Made by a program: the position numbers and the translations under genes. Shown in pieces: positions 12,606 through 25,195 of a DNA stretch of 64,000 bases (the stretch's first letter is position 1; each line of letters opens with the position of its first letter). The DNA comes from Tupaia tana (lineage: Eukaryota > Chordata > Mammalia > Scandentia > Tupaiidae), in the NCBI GenBank assembly GCA_026018925.1, contig JAKSZU010000031.1, positions 13,197,148 to 13,261,147 of the forward strand. Direction: 5' to 3'. The notes beneath the pieces were generated by a model. That model did not search any database, was not told the origin of the DNA, and saw only the letters and a program-made list of their open reading frames with translations.

Positions 12606-13650
12606 GGAGCCAGCATGTGGCCTGGCGGTTACGTCACTGGACTCCCACACGGTCGACCGTGGTTCGAGTCCCGGACCTGGCGGCTAGAAACTGACGCTGG
12701 GCGTGTGTGCGTGCGTGCGTAGGATCCCGAGAGGAAAACAGAGAAGGGGTTGCGGCATGGACATCCCCCTGGGGGGCGATTTCTTACTCTCTCTCTCTGT
12801 GTCTCTTTCTGTCTCTCTGTCTCTCCCCCTGGAGAGCACACATGCCCTACTGCAAAAACCAGTACAAAACAAAACAAAGAAAAGACAGAAGAAAGACGAG
12901 GGTGAAGGACAGGATAGACCCGGCTGGCAGGAAGGGGACCAGGGGCCCCTACATGTCCGTGACAGTTCCAGCACTGCAGGCCTCGGCTCCAAGGCTCGGG
13001 AGGGGGCCTGCCTGGGAGACAGGGTCCCGGCAGGTGTAGGGAGCTCAGGTGGGGTCGAACCTGGGAGGAGGAGACGGCCCTAATCTAAGGGGATCACTGT
13101 CCTTAGAAAAAGGGGAGTCAGGGACCAGCAGTTGGCGTAATGGCTATGTCCCTGGACTCCCACGTAGTCGACCGCAGTTCAAATCCCAGACCCGGTGACT
13201 TAAACTCACGCTGGGCGCGTGTGCGTGCGTGCCCAAGATCCCGAGAGGAGAATGGAGGAGAAGGGATTGCAGTATGGCCATCCCCCCAGGGGGTGATTTC
13301 TCACTTTCTGTCTCTCTGTCTCTCTCTGTCTTTCTGGCGAGCACACGCGCCCTACAGCAATAAAAAAAAAAAAAAAAAAAAAAGGAAAAGAAAAAGGGGA
13401 CTGAGGGGCCGGAGGGTGGTGTGCTGTTTTAGACACCAGATCCTGCATGGCTGACTGCAGTTTGAGCCCTGCACCTGGTGGCTTGAAACTCACATCGGGT
13501 GCATGTGCGTGCATGCCCAAATCCCAGGAGGAGAATGGAGGAGAAGGGACTGCGGCGCGGCCATCCCCCTGGGGGCGATTGTCCACTTTCCCCCTGTCTG
13601 TCTTTCTGTGGTGCGTGCACACACCCTAGAGTAAAACCCACAATAAATCA
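12606..13650 (+). mobile_element. Three plus-strand type-B SINEs
   Basis: Copies at 12606-12870, 13118-13385 (ending in an A-rich tail) and 13405-13645. Each has the B box, the gtgcgtgcgtgccc core and the (TCTCTG)n segment. Confidence 0.82.
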
Positions 13651-14120
13651 ATAATGAAGAGGAATTGAGACACACACACGGGGAGGGCACCATGCCAAGG
13701 GAGACCACGCTCATACCAGAGTAGGAGGGAGATGCCGGGGGGCACACCGTCCTCCCTGGAGGGCGCCAGAGCGGCCTGCGCCATCCACTGCGGAACTCTG
13801 GCCTCAGAAACGGGCCCACGTTCCTTCCCTCCCTCCCTCCCTCCCTCTGTCCTTTCTGTTTTCGGAAGTTCTTTCCTGTTTATTTGTTTTCCATGAGTGA
13901 GACAGGCACAGCACCTCTGACAGAGGCTTGACACCGCCACAGCCCCAGCGTGACCCGCCCGGACCGTGGGGACACACGTGTATCTGCCGTACTCAGGGAG
14001 GCTTGGAAAATGTGCCCGAACTTCCCCAGCGGGTCGGCCCTACAGACACGGCCGCCCCACAGCCCTGACACCCGCCATGGCAACCCGAGGACGCAGGTGT
14101 GCACGTCAAGGGGTCACTGC
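13651..14120. other. Unique intergenic/intronic sequence
   Basis: Contains a (CCCT)n microsatellite near 13826-13850. Open frames of about 70-100 aa on the minus strand match nothing I know. Confidence 0.35.
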
Positions 14121-14124
14121 CTCC

Positions 14125-14985
14125 TCTGCAGAACGTAAGGCCTCCCCGCACAGACATGGGGCCTTATTTGGAAACAGTCTGCAGATGTCGGGTTAAGGTG
14201 GCCTCATGCTGTGTGAGGGGGCCCGAAGTGCAATGACCAGGGTCCCTACAGGAGACAGAACAGGAGACACAGAGACAGGGGCAGAGATGGGAGTGACAGG
14301 GCCACAAGCCAAGGGACGCCTGGAGCCCCCGGGAGCTGGGAGAGGAGGAAGGAGCCTCCCCCGGGAGCTGGGAGAGGAGGAAGGAGCCTCCCCTGGGAGC
14401 TGGGAGAGGAGGAAGGAGCCTCCCCCGGGAGCTGGGAGAGGAGGAAGGAGCCTCCCCTGGGGCCCTGGGAGCTGGGAGAGGAGGAAGGAGCCTCCCCTGG
14501 GCCCCGGGAGCTGGGAGAGGAGGAAGGAGCCTCCCCTGGGACCCTGGGAGCTGGGAGAGGAGGAAGGAGCCTCCCCCGGGAGCTGGGAGAGGAGGAAGGA
14601 GCCTCCCCCGGGAGCTGGGAGAGGAGGAAGGAGCCTCCCCCGGGAGCTGGGAGAGGAGGAAGGAGCCTCCCCCGGGAGCTGGGAGAGGAGGAAGGAGCCT
14701 CCCCCGGGAGCTGGGAGAGGAGGAAGGAGCCTCCCCCGGGAGCTGGGAGAGGAGGAAGGAGCCTCCCCCCCGGGAGCTGGGAGAGGAGGAAGGAGCCTCC
14801 CCCGGGAGCTGGGAGAGGAGGAAGGAGCCTCCCCCGGGAGCTGGGAGAGGAGGAAGGAGCCTCCCCCGGGAGCTGGGAGAGGAGGAAGGAGCCTCCCCCG
14901 GGAGCTGGGAGAGGAGGAAGGAGCCTCCCCCGGGAGCTGGGAGAGGAGGAAGGAGCCTCCCCTGGGCCCCGGGAGCGGGCTGTAA
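14125..14985 (+). repeat. LTR-like repeat copy 1 with expanded 32-bp minisatellite
   Basis: A mammalian LTR-like fossil, most like the MaLR group: ccttatttggaaacag, tctgcagatg, a run of gacacagagacag, and acaagccaaggga. Its interior has expanded into about 20 copies of a 32-bp unit (gggagctgggagaggagg, then aaggagcctccccc) from about 14335 to 14970. The right end of the element is not seen. It is old; the subfamily was not determined. Confidence 0.75.
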
Positions 14986-15230
14986 CCGGAGGACATGGGG
15001 TGGTGGCCCTCAGACCTGCACATGTCCGCAGGCCCAGAATCTGTGAGAGATACCGTGTTTGGACACTGGGCAGGTCCGTGTGGCCAGTGCCCATGGTCCC
15101 TGCTGTGGAACGCTGTCCCTGTGTGTGCTGTGGGGGCCGACGTGGGGGCAGGGACCTTGAGTGACTTTTGCAGGGATGTGCAGTTTTTAGACCCCAGGGC
15201 TCAGTCCTCTGGCTCCACCCTACCACGAAT

Positions 15231-15330
15231 NNNNNNNNNNNNNNNNNNNNNNNNNNNNNNNNNNNNNNNNNNNNNNNNNNNNNNNNNNNNNNNNNNNNNN
15301 NNNNNNNNNNNNNNNNNNNNNNNNNNNNNN
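15231..15330. other. Assembly gap (100 N)
   Basis: Exactly 100 Ns, a convention often used for gaps of unknown size. It lies upstream of the visible IL3RA exons, so the missing ectodomain exons could be here. Confidence 0.99.
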
Positions 15331-15339
15331 CTTCATAGC

Positions 15340-16570
15340 CTACTGCTTAATGGACTCGGATACCGTATGGCCAACTGTGGTTCAAATCCTGGCTCTGGCA
15401 GCTTGAAAAGCGTGCAGGGTGCTGATGGGTGCATGCCCCAAGCCGCGACAGCGGAGGGAAATGGAGAAGGAACTGCAGTGTGCCCATGTTCCACGGGGAG
15501 GAGCTTCCTCTCTTTTCTCCCAATTAAAAGGGATGGGAAAGAGATGACAAGGGACTGGCAGGCGGCGTGGTGGTGAGGGCACTGGACGCCCTCATGGCCG
15601 GCCATGGTCTGAGTCCCACACCTGGCAGCTTGCTTTCTCACTTCCTCTCTCTCTGTCTCTATCTCTGTCTCTGTCTCTCTCTGGTAACTGCACTTGCCCT
15701 ATAGACAATTTTAATAATAATAATAATTGGGGCTGGTGGGTGGCGTGGTGGGTAAGGGCAGTGGATTCCCACATGGCTGACCACAGTTTGAGTCCCAGAC
15801 ATGGCGGCTTGCTTTCTCACTTTCTCTCTCACTCTGTCTCTCTCTGGTCAAATTGAAATAAATAAATAAAGTATAATAGTAGTAATAAACATGTAAATAA
15901 AAATCCTTTTAAAATTTATTTTAAAAATTATTTATTTAACGTTATTCATTATTATTATTATTAAATTTGATTGGGACCAGCAGAATCGCGTAATGGCTCT
16001 GTCTCTGGACTCCCATGTAGTCGACTGTGGTTCGAGTCCCGGACCTGGTGACTTAAACTCACGCCAGGCGCGTGTGCATGCATGCCCAAAATCCCAAGAG
16101 GAGAATGGAGAAGGGATTGCGGCGTGGCCATCCCCCCTGGGCGGTGATTTCTTGTTTTTTGTCTCTCTGTCTGTCTGTCGAGCGCACACGCCCTATAGCA
16201 AAAACCTTTCCCAAAAAAAAAAAAATTTGACCAGAAAGAGAGAGAGGGACAGTGACAAAGCAAGCCACCATGGGAGTCCATACCACCTGCTGGCCTTAAT
16301 AAAAATTCTTTAAAATTTTCACTGGGACCAGCAGATAGCATAATGGCTACTTTGCTTGACTCCCAGACAATTCAACTGCAGTTCAAGTCTCACACCTGGC
16401 GGCTTAAAACTCACGCCGGGCGCGTGTGCGTGCCCAAGATCCCGAGAGGAGAATGGAGGAGAAGGGATTGTGCCGTGGCCATCCCCCTGGGGGGTGACTT
16501 CTCACTTTCTGTCTCTCTGTCTCTCCAGCGAGCACACGTGCCTGATAGCAACAATCTGTCTTTAAATGTG
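15340..16570. mobile_element. SINE cluster next to the assembly gap
   Basis: Truncated plus type-B-like copy at 15340-15540, plus type A at 15550-15715 and 15729-15870, plus type B at 15975-16215, minus type A fragment at 16222-16300, and plus type B at 16324-16560. A/T-rich tails lie between them. Confidence 0.8.
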
Positions 16571-16579
16571 TGTATATAT

Positions 16580-17600
16580 AAATATATAGATGTATATGAA
16601 TGAGGTCCGGAGGGCGCTCTCCTGGTGCCGAGTCTGACCCGGGGCGACCTTGCCCACGAACAGCAGGTCCACGCTGGAACTGGCCATGCCCAAGTGCCCC
16701 GTGGCCACCGTGGCCCCGTGGCTGGGGTTCCTGTACGGACTAGGGAGGACCTGGAAGCCTGCGCTGCCCCCTCCCTGCTCCCGCCCTGGACAGAGATCCT
16801 ACCTTGCGTCCAGAGGAAAGTGCCACGTTCCAGGCAGCCCCGCCGGTCCTGTCCCCGCAGGTCCTGTCCCCGCTGGCCCGGGCCCCTCCCGCCCTCCACA
16901 GTCACAGGCTCTTCCGTTGTTATTTCCCGATGGCAGGGACAGGGACGAGCCTTCCCGGACAGAGCGAAGCTGGCTCTCTGCATGCGGCTGGTTTATAGCC
17001 CCGGGGGGCCCCTTCCCCTGCAGCCCGACCCAGGGCGGCCAGGGCGTGGGCCACAGCGTCCCCGCCCTCGCCCTCGTAGGCGGGCCCCTGCACAGCAGCC
17101 GGAGACCTGCTCCCCTCTGCTTCCAGGAACGAGCTGCCTTTCCTGTTACCCCCGGCAGCCGGTTCCCCTTCGGGGTCATGGATTCAGTGGCCCCTGGCCA
17201 TCCCAACCGGGCGGGGCCACTTCCTCCCTTGGGAGAGGGACCTGTCCACACCCACGCGGGCACCAGGGGGTGGCCAGCGGCTCGCAGGACCGGGAGGTGG
17301 CCCAGGCCCCCGGTGGACGGTGGACGGCTGCCAGGCTGAGAGCAGACCGGGGCTTGCTATTTCCCTTTAGGTCCCCAAAGTCGCTCCGAGCCGTCCCTGC
17401 CCTCCATCTGCAGTGTCCAGCTCTGTCCTCTCCCTGGCGGGACCCAGGCTGCAGCCAGGAGCGGCCCTGCCCTTGGGGGTTCACCTGCAAGCCCCGTGCT
17501 CTGTGTCCTTCCCTAACGGGCCGTGGGATCGCCCACCACCGCCACCCGAAGGTGCGGCCCGCTGGAAGCTCACGGCACGCCCTACACGGGGGCGGGGTCG
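16580..17600. other. GC-rich island without SINEs, function unknown
   Basis: About 1 kb of unique GC-rich sequence. On the minus strand an open frame around 16610-16760, opening after ggcttccag, contains VATGHLGMASSSVDLLFVGK. I cannot assign it to IL3RA or to any known family. A donor-like gcaaggtagga lies about 70 bp upstream of it on the same strand. It could be an unrecognised exon, an old retrocopy or chance. Confidence 0.3.
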
Positions 17601-18010
17601 ATCCTGATGGGATTAACTAGGATGGCGTCATATGGGACTGGGGGTCCTCAGTGCACTGACCGGGGGTCCCCGTAACACACAGAAGGGGAGACGCAGACAG
17701 AGGAGGAGCCATGTTGAGATGGAGGCAGAGACGGGAATGACACGGCCACAAGCCAAGGGACACCTGGAGCCCCTGGAGCTGGGAGAGGAGGAAGGAGCCT
17801 CCCCCGGGAGCTGGGAGAGGAGGAAGGAGCCTCCCCCGGGAGCTGGGAGAGGAGGAAGGAGCCTCCCCCGGGAGCTGGGAGAGGAGGAAGGAGCCTCCCC
17901 CGGGAGCTGGGAGAGGAGGAAGGAGCCTCCCCCGGGAGCTGGGAGAGGAGGAAGGAGCCTCCCCTGGGAGCTGGGAGAGGAGGATGCAGCCTCTCTGGAC
18001 CTGGGGCAGA
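17600..18010 (+). repeat. LTR-like repeat copy 2 with short 32-bp array
   Basis: Same fossil family as copy 1: gtccccgtaacacacagaag, gaggaggagccatgttgag and acaagccaagggacacctgg, then about six 32-bp units (17780-17985). Plus orientation. Confidence 0.75.
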
Positions 18011-18690
18011 GCTGAGCACAGCCGTGGGACTGAGTGGGGCCACCCCTGACCCGTACTTGCACGCAGTGGCCCCAAACCCGTGAGCGGGAACTTATTCAGG
18101 GACGGGCCTTTGCTTTCGGGGCAGCACCGGCCGCCACCGTCCTCTGTGAGGGCCCCAGCGTGTCCCCTTTATCACAGCCTGTCATCGGCGAGGAGCCCTG
18201 TGTCCCTGTCACAGTGGGGACAGCCTCCCATGGCCACTGGGGCCTCCTTATCTCCTGAAGCCCTGAACAAGCTGGGGCGTCATCCCCTCTGCTGCCAGTT
18301 CCCGTCTGCCCCTCACGGTCCGTGTCCCTACCCTGTCCTGGCTCGTCTTGGCCCCGACACACGACACTCCCATGCGTCACACCCTGTCACTCTGCTCCTC
18401 TGGGCATTGGGGACTCACTGCCCTGGCTGCAGCCCCGACCCCAGCTCAGGGACAGAGGGAGTCCCAAGGCCGAGTCTGTTCTCGGCTCACCCAAGGCTGG
18501 CCACGCCCAGACCGCCCGTCACCTCTGTCTGCCTGGACCACCTCGCAGCTGGGGGTGCAGACTAGCAGGGGCCTGAGAGTAAGCACCGGGGGCAGAGGGT
18601 CTCTGCCCTCTCCTGGGCCACTGCGGGGCTGCCTGCATGGCCGAGGGGAAGCCCGGACTATTAGGGGACATCATTCCACTTTGTCCAAAG
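18011..18690. other. Unique sequence between two minisatellite-bearing repeats
   Basis: GC-rich, no gene recognised. One GATA-type site (CTTATCT, 18247-18253) is visible but is not remarkable alone. Confidence 0.35.
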
Positions 18691-19430
18691 ACTGCACGGG
18701 AGGCTCCTTCCTCCTCTCCCAGCTCCCGGGGGAGGCTCCTTCCTCCTCTCCCAGCTCCCAGGGCCCCAGGGGAGGCTCCTTCCTCCTCTCCCAGCTCCCG
18801 GGGGAGGCTCCTTCCTCCTCTCCCAGCTCCCGGGGGAGGCTCCCTCCTCCTCTCCCAGCTCCCGGGGGAGGCTCCTTCCTCCTCTCCCAGCTCCCAGGGG
18901 AGGCTCCTTCCTCCTCTCCCAGCTCCCGGGGGAGGCTCCTTCCTCCTCTCCCAGCTCCCAGGGGAGGCTCCTTCCTCCTCTCCCAGCTCCCAGGGGAGGC
19001 TCCTTCCTCCTCTCCCAGCTCCCGGGGGAGGCTCCTTCCTCCTCTCCCAGCTCCCAGGGGAGGCTCCTTCCTCCTCTCCCAGCTCCCGGGGGAGGCTCCT
19101 TCCTCCTCTCCCAGCTCCCAGGGCCCCAGGGGAGGCTCCTTCCTCCTCTCCCAGCTCCCGGGGGAGGCTCCTTCCTCCTCTCCCAGCTCCCGGGGGAGGC
19201 TCCCTCCTCCTCTCCCAGCTCCCTGGAGCCCCAGGCACCCCTTGGCTTGTTGCCCCGTCACTCCCGTCTCTGCCTCCGTCTCACATGGCTCCTCCTCTGT
19301 GCCTGTGTCCCCCCCTTCTGTCTCTTACAGGGACCTGGCCATTGCGTTTATGCCCCCCTAATTCAGGAGGGGCTCATCCTAACTTGATGGCATCTGCCAA
19401 GATCCTCTTTCCAAAGTCCGAGCCGGAGGG
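18690..19430 (-). repeat. LTR-like repeat copy 3 with 32-bp array
   Basis: Minus orientation: about 16 inverted units (18700-19220), then the inverted flank ccttggcttgttgccccgtc, ggctcctcctctgtgcctgt and gccaagatcctctttccaaa. Same fossil family as copies 1 and 2. Confidence 0.78.
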
Positions 19431-19617
19431 TCCAGGTGCTTTGGCTCTTTGGGGTCCCGTAAGCCCGTTCCCCACCAGGCCCCCCAATGACGTAGGAAAG
19501 CAAGCTGCCTCCTCCGTTTACGCTGGCTCTCTGGCTTTGTCAACTCCCAGGGATGGACGAACTCGGGAGCCTCCGGCAACCTTATGGGGCTGTCTGTCAA
19601 TGAAAATAATGTCCACA

Positions 19618-19773
19618 GGGCCGGCAGGGGGCGTGGCGGTTGAGGCGCTGGACTCCCGCGTGGCTAACCACGGTTCGAGTCCCAGACCTGGCGGCCTGCT
19701 TTCTCACTCTCTTTTTCTCTCTGTGTGTGTCTGGTGAGCGTACCTGCCCTATAGCAAAATTTAAATAATAATG

Positions 19774-19815
<42 letters not shown>

Positions 19816-20345
19816 GGGACCAGCAGATGGTGTAACACTGGACTCCCATGTAGTCAATTATAGTTCGAGTCCCGGACCTGGTGGCTTAAACTCACGCCGG
19901 GCGCATGTGCGTGCGTGCCCAAGATCCGGAGAGGAGAATGGAGGAGAAGGGATTGCAGCGTGGCCATCCCCCCTAGGGGGTGATTTCTCGCTTTCTGTCT
20001 CTCTGTCTCTCTGTGTCTCCAGCGAGTGCATGCGCCCTATAGCAAAAAAGAAAATTCTCAAAAAATGCAATTAAAGGGAACCAGCAGTTAGCGTAATGGC
20101 TATGTCGCTGGACTCCCACGTAGTTGACCGCGGTTCGCGTCTCGGACCCGGTGGCTTACAACTCACGCTGGGCGCGTGTGCGTGCGTGCCCAAGATCCCG
20201 AGAGGAGAATGGAGGAGAAGGGATTGCGGCGTGACCATCCCCCCTGGGGGGTGATTTCTCACTTTCTGTCTCTATGTCTCTCTCTGTCTGTCTGGCGAGC
20301 GCACGCGCCCTATAGCGAAAAACCTCTCAAAAAAAAAATGCAATT
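19618..20345 (+). mobile_element. Three plus-strand SINEs
   Basis: Type A at 19618-19815 with a long (TAA)n tail, then type B at 19816-20055 and 20075-20335, each with poly-A-rich ends. Confidence 0.85.
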
Positions 20346-21090
20346 AAATAAGTAATAATAATTATTCTTTTTTTAAAAAAAAAGAATGTTCCTTTTGTTG
20401 TTTTGCTCACCTTTACCATCTACGATAACCAGATGTTGACAGGAAGTCGGAGGGAAGGCGGGGGAAGCCTTAACTTCAATTCTTCCCTAGGATAGGGGGC
20501 CCGGCACTGGGGTTCCAGGCCCTGCCCACGGGGGCCCCCTTATTCTGAGATGCTCCCGAAGAAGGAAGCGAGAGACCGCCCGCCCCTCTGTCCCAGCCCA
20601 GCAACCCCTGAGCAACCCCGACCTTGCCTGGCCCCCCAGGCTGACTTCAACTCCCCTTCCGTCCCGATGGCCGGGAGAGCCGTGGCCTAACCCACCGGGG
20701 TGACTCTGCCGTCCCTCCCCGCTCAGGGGCCCTCGGCCTAAGGTGGGATGATCGCTCTTGCCTTGGGGCTGATGGACAGACGGACAGGCTTGGGGGGGCA
20801 GGTGGGTGGTGGACGGGACCCGGCCGGCTGCACGCGTGGGCCTCGGAGAGATCTCACCTGTGCAGGTTCTCCACAGGGACAGAGTCGGAACCCGGACCCT
20901 GCTCCCCTGGGACACGCGGCTCTGGGGCTTTTCCATCTTCCCTGGACGGTCGCACTGCCCGGGGTGACCCGGGCGCTGGGCACTTTCCCGGGTTCTGTGA
21001 GCGACTGAGCCAAGCCATCCCCTCCGGAGAGGCCAAGCTTCTGGCTGCCCGGGGACGCCCTCCGCACCTGGAACCGGGCCGGAGCTGCAG
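20345..21090. other. Unique GC-rich sequence
   Basis: I checked both strands for receptor exons and found none. Minus-strand frames of 60-158 aa here match nothing I know. Confidence 0.35.
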
Positions 21091-21094
21091 GATG

Positions 21095-21900
21095 CGCAGG
21101 GCCTGGCGGTTCAGGGCGCTGGACTCCCACAGGGCCAGCCATAGTTCGAGTCCCGGACCTGGAGACTTGCTTTCTCACTTTCCCTCTCTCTCTCTGTGTG
21201 TGTCTCTCTCTCACCCTGTCCCTCTCTGTTCAAATTTAAATTAATAAAGTTAAATTATAATAAATCTTAAAAGTAAAAAGGAATAAACAACATGGCGTGG
21301 TGGCTGGGGTGCTGGACTCCCACATAACTGACCATGGTTCAGGTCCCGGACCTGGCAGCTGGCCTCCTCACTTTCCCTCTCTCTGTGTCTCTTTCTGGTC
21401 AAAATTAAAAAACAAAAACAAAAAGCTAAAAAACCTAATAAAATTAAATTAAAAGTATTATTTAAAAAAGAAAAGAAAAAAGAAACAAGGCCCCTGGCCC
21501 CTCCTCTCTTCCCCTCTTCTCTCCTCCATCTTTCCCATTGAGTGTATTTTTAAATAATTGTTGGATGTAGAAGTTTTTGCCTTAGAGGAGAAAGAAAGAG
21601 AGAGACAGAGACAGAGAGACAGAAAGTGAGAAATCACCCCCCAGAGGGGATGGCCACGCCGCAATCCCTTCTCCTCCACTCTCCTCTCAGGATCTTGGGC
21701 ATGCATGCACACGCTCCTGCCATGTTTCAAGCAACCGGGTCCGGGACGTGAACCACGGTCGACTACGTGGGAGTCCGGCCATAACTACTAGGCCATCTGC
21801 TGACTTAATTCCCCGCGTGATTTTCAAGCCACCGAGTCTGGGACTTGAACCGCACTCACCCAGCTGGGAGTCCAGCCACGTAACCACCACCTCAGTTGGC
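21095..21900. mobile_element. SINE cluster
   Basis: Plus type A at 21095-21265 and 21293-21420, minus type B at 21570-21800, and a minus head at 21815-21900. Confidence 0.8.
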
Positions 21901-22255
21901 CCCGCCAAGTGTATTTGGGAGACCGCATCTACCTGATCTCTGCCTGTCTCTGTGTCTCTCTCCAATGGTCCCCGCATCTTGTTCAAGGTTTCAGCAGTGC
22001 CACGTCTGCCGCACTTCCCGTTCCATCCAGGTGGGGTCCTCCTTCCTCCCCAGGAAAGACCTGCAGCCTGGGGATGCCACTGGGGTCCCCTCCCGGCCAC
22101 CACCTCCTGTCCCAGGGTGCAGGGTCACCGGAGCCCCCGTGCCCTGCTGTCAGCCTGGCAGGGGGCCGCGACCTGCCGGTGCCCTGGTACAGCTGGCGGG
22201 TCTGGGCCGTGAGGAGGCCTCCAGTGGGGAGCATTCTCCCTCAGAAAACAAGCAA
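21901..22255. other. Unique sequence, nothing recognised
   Basis: Moderately GC-rich, with no exon-like segment that matches the cluster genes. Confidence 0.3.
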
Positions 22256-22683
22256 GGGACCGGCAGTTAGCATCATGGCTATGTCACTGAACTCCTACGT
22301 AGACAACTGCGGTTCGAGTCCCGGACCCGTGTCTTAAACTCATGCTGGGCGCATGTGCGTGCGTGCCCAAGATCCCGAGAGGAGAATGGAGGAGAAGGGA
22401 TTGCGGTGTGGCCATCCCCCCGGGAGGTGAGTTCTTGTTCTCTGCATCTCTGTCTCCCTGTCTCTCTGGCGAGTACACGTGCCCTGGAGCAAAAACCACT
22501 AATGAAACAGAAAACTCAAGCTGGCCCCAGCATTGAATGGGTTAAGTACTGTGCACGGAAAACCCGATTCCACCTGCTCAGTAGCAGTTCGAATCCCAGC
22601 CCCGGAGGCTTGGAAAGCATGCCAGGCGTGTGTGCATACATGCCCATGATGGTAGAGTGGGCATATCCCACTGAGAGATATTT

Positions 22684-22714
<31 letters not shown>

Positions 22715-22760
22715 GATAAGCAGACGCACCCTCTGGCAGGGAAAACAAAAAGCCGACAGG
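22256..22760 (+). mobile_element. Two plus-strand type-B SINEs
   Basis: A typical copy at 22256-22500, and a diverged copy at about 22540-22750 with a (CT)n stretch in place of the usual (TCTCTG)n. Confidence 0.75.
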
Positions 22761-23215
22761 GGCTAGGTGCTGGTGCATCTCTAGAACACGACGTGAGGAT
22801 GTGTGGAGGCCCCGGCTGCGTCTGGAGCCCTCTGGGAGGACACAGGTCACACCAGCCCAAGCTCCAGGGCGGGCTGCCGCGAGGGACGGGTCCCAGCGTC
22901 GAGGCCCGCCTGGGGCCCTGTCTCTCACTCTCTGTGTCTCTTGCTCACGGAGGAAGTCAATATAAGGAAGAACACATGCTTTTGAGAAGATTGTCTCTTG
23001 CGGTTGCAAGAAAAGAACACGAAGACCCCAGGCACCCTCCGTCTGGTTTCCTTCCAAGGTAGCGTCTTGCAAAATGGTAATGCCATGTTGCAACCAGGGT
23101 CTCGACTCTGATACGATCTCCCGGACGTCAGCAGGGCGATTTTGTTCTGAGTAAAGTCAAGCTATCTAACGTTGTCATTTCCCCCGGGACTCCTCAACTC
23201 GCCCTTTTCTTCTTT
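22761..23215. other. Unique sequence, nothing recognised
   Basis: No gene or named repeat seen. It ends at a poly-T that begins the next SINE. Confidence 0.3.
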
Positions 23216-23745
23216 TTTTTCTTTTCTTTTTTTTTTTTTTTTAAGGATGTGTGTGCTCGCCAGACAGACAGAGAGAGACATAGAGACAGAAAGCGAGAAA
23301 TCACCCCCCAGGGGGGATGGCCACGCTGCAATCCCTTCTCCTCCATTCTCCTCTCGGGATCTTGGGCACGCACGCACACGCGCCTGGCGTGAGTTTAAGC
23401 CACCGGGTCCGGGACTCGAACCACAGTCGATTACATGAGAGTCCAGCGACATAGCCATTACACTAACTGCTGGTCTGCCCAGGTGTGAGTTTTAAGCCAA
23501 CGGGTCTAGGACTTGAACTGCCGTCGACTCTGAAGGAGTCCAGCAACGAAACCATCGCACCATCTGCGGGTCCCGCGCGTCCAAAATTGTGAGAGGTGGT
23601 GGAGGAGAAGAGAGGGTGGTGTGGCCATCCCCACTGGTGGCCATTTTTCACTCTCCCTCTCTCTCTGTCTCTCTTTGTCTCTGTGTCTCTCTCTGCTGTG
23701 TGCACACTCCGTATAGCAAAACTAAAAAGCAAAGTAAAACAAAAC
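23216..23745. mobile_element. Type-B SINEs in opposite orientation
   Basis: A minus copy at 23216-23478, then a minus head at 23480-23570 joined directly to a plus tail at about 23575-23730. This looks like an insertion or inversion junction. Confidence 0.7.
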
Positions 23746-24204
23746 ACAAGAAAGACAGTAACAAAGAAAGAAAGCCCCGTGGCCCCGGGCTGGGGGCCGA
23801 GGATGGGGTGATGCTCACCAGGCGGAGAACGGCGTGGCGGGTTCGTCTGGAGAGGGGTTGAGGACGTGGTTGGCTGAGCACAAGAACAGAAAGTAGGAAG
23901 TAGGAGGGCGAGGGGTCGCCTGGCGGGGCAGCTGGGCCGGGCTGGGGGAGAGACCCCCAACAGGGCCCTCTGCACAGTCCCCCCCTGCACCTGTGCACAC
24001 GCCTGCAACCCGGCACGCCCTGGGGCACGGCCATTCTCCCAGGAAGTCATTTGAGTCCCACAGAAACATCTGGGGTCTCTGCTCCTGGGGCGGGGGACAG
24101 GACTGTCCTGAGACCTGAACTCCCAGCAATCCCGGGGGCTCCAGGGCTGACGGAGGACCAGGACACAGACAAAACTAGGGGTCTTCAAGAAGTTTATGGA
24201 AAAT
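23746..24204. other. Unique sequence, nothing recognised
   Basis: No exon matching IL3RA was found on the minus strand. Confidence 0.3.
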
Positions 24205-25195
24205 AGGGGACCAGCAGGTGGCGTGGTGGATAAGGTGCTGGACGTTCCCACATGGCCGACCAGAGTTCGAGTCCTGTATCTGGCGGCTTGCTTTCTCACT
24301 TCCTCTCTCTCTCACCCTCTATCTCTCTCTGGTCAAATTAAAAAAAAAAATAGAATGAATAAATAAAATAAGTAAAAAAAAAGATTAAAAAAAAGAAGTT
24401 TATGGAAAATGCATCTTAGCAAAAAGCTGTGCGTGGATTTCTAATTCTTTGCATCGAAGTAAACTCATGCTATAAATCTCTTTTTTTTTTTAAAAAAAAG
24501 TTTTTGCTATAGGGCATGTACATTCCCCTAAGAAAGAGAGAGAGAGGAGAAAGAGAGAGAAAGCACCCCCGAGGGGATGAGCAAGCCATGGTCCCGCCTC
24601 CTGCATTCTCTCGGGATCCTGGGCACGCACGCACACGCGCCCGGCATGACTTTCGGGCCACGGAGTCCGGGACTCAAATCACAGCCATGTGGGAACCGGT
24701 CCCTTAAGCTCCACACCACCTGCTCGGCCTAAGTCCATTTTTAAAGAAAATTTTTGCTAGGTGCTGTCAGCTGACGTGGTGAGTAAGGTGCTGGACTCCC
24801 ATATGGCCGACTGTGGTTCAAATCCCAGACCTGACAGCTAGCTTTCTCACTTTCCCTCTCTCTCTCTGTCTGGTGAGCATGTGTATCCTATAGCAAATAA
24901 CAATATAATAATAATGATCAGTACAATTAAAATAATTCAGAGCCAGTGCATGGCATAGTGGCTACGTCCCGGGAGTCCCACAGGGCCAACCACGGTTTGA
25001 GTCCTGGACTCGGTGGCTTCAAACTCATACCAGTGTATGTGTGTGCGTGCCCACGATCCCAGGAGGAGAATAGAGGAAGAGGGATTGCAGTGTGGCCATC
25101 CTCCCTGGGGGGTGATTTCTCACTCGCTGTCTCTCTGTCTCTGTCTCTCCGGTGAGTGTGTGTGCACTACAGCAAAAATCTCTCTCAAAAAGAAA
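24205..25195. mobile_element. SINE cluster
   Basis: Plus type A at 24208-24360, minus type B at 24490-24730, plus type A at 24765-24900, and plus type B at 24940-25195. Confidence 0.8.

Noticed and set aside
14193-15226. Open frames of 250-330 aa on both strands over the 32-bp array
   Set aside because: The unit has no stop in any frame and 32 is not a multiple of 3, so the frames cycle through all phases and stay open. The [10 protein letters not shown]-type repeats are artefacts. The same holds at 17.6-19.7, 26.7-28.0 and 40.7-42.1 kb.
20486-21214. Minus-strand frames of 149-158 aa as missing IL3RA exons
   Set aside because: No cysteine/WSXWS pattern or residue match to IL3RA; the sequence looks like GC-rich non-coding DNA.
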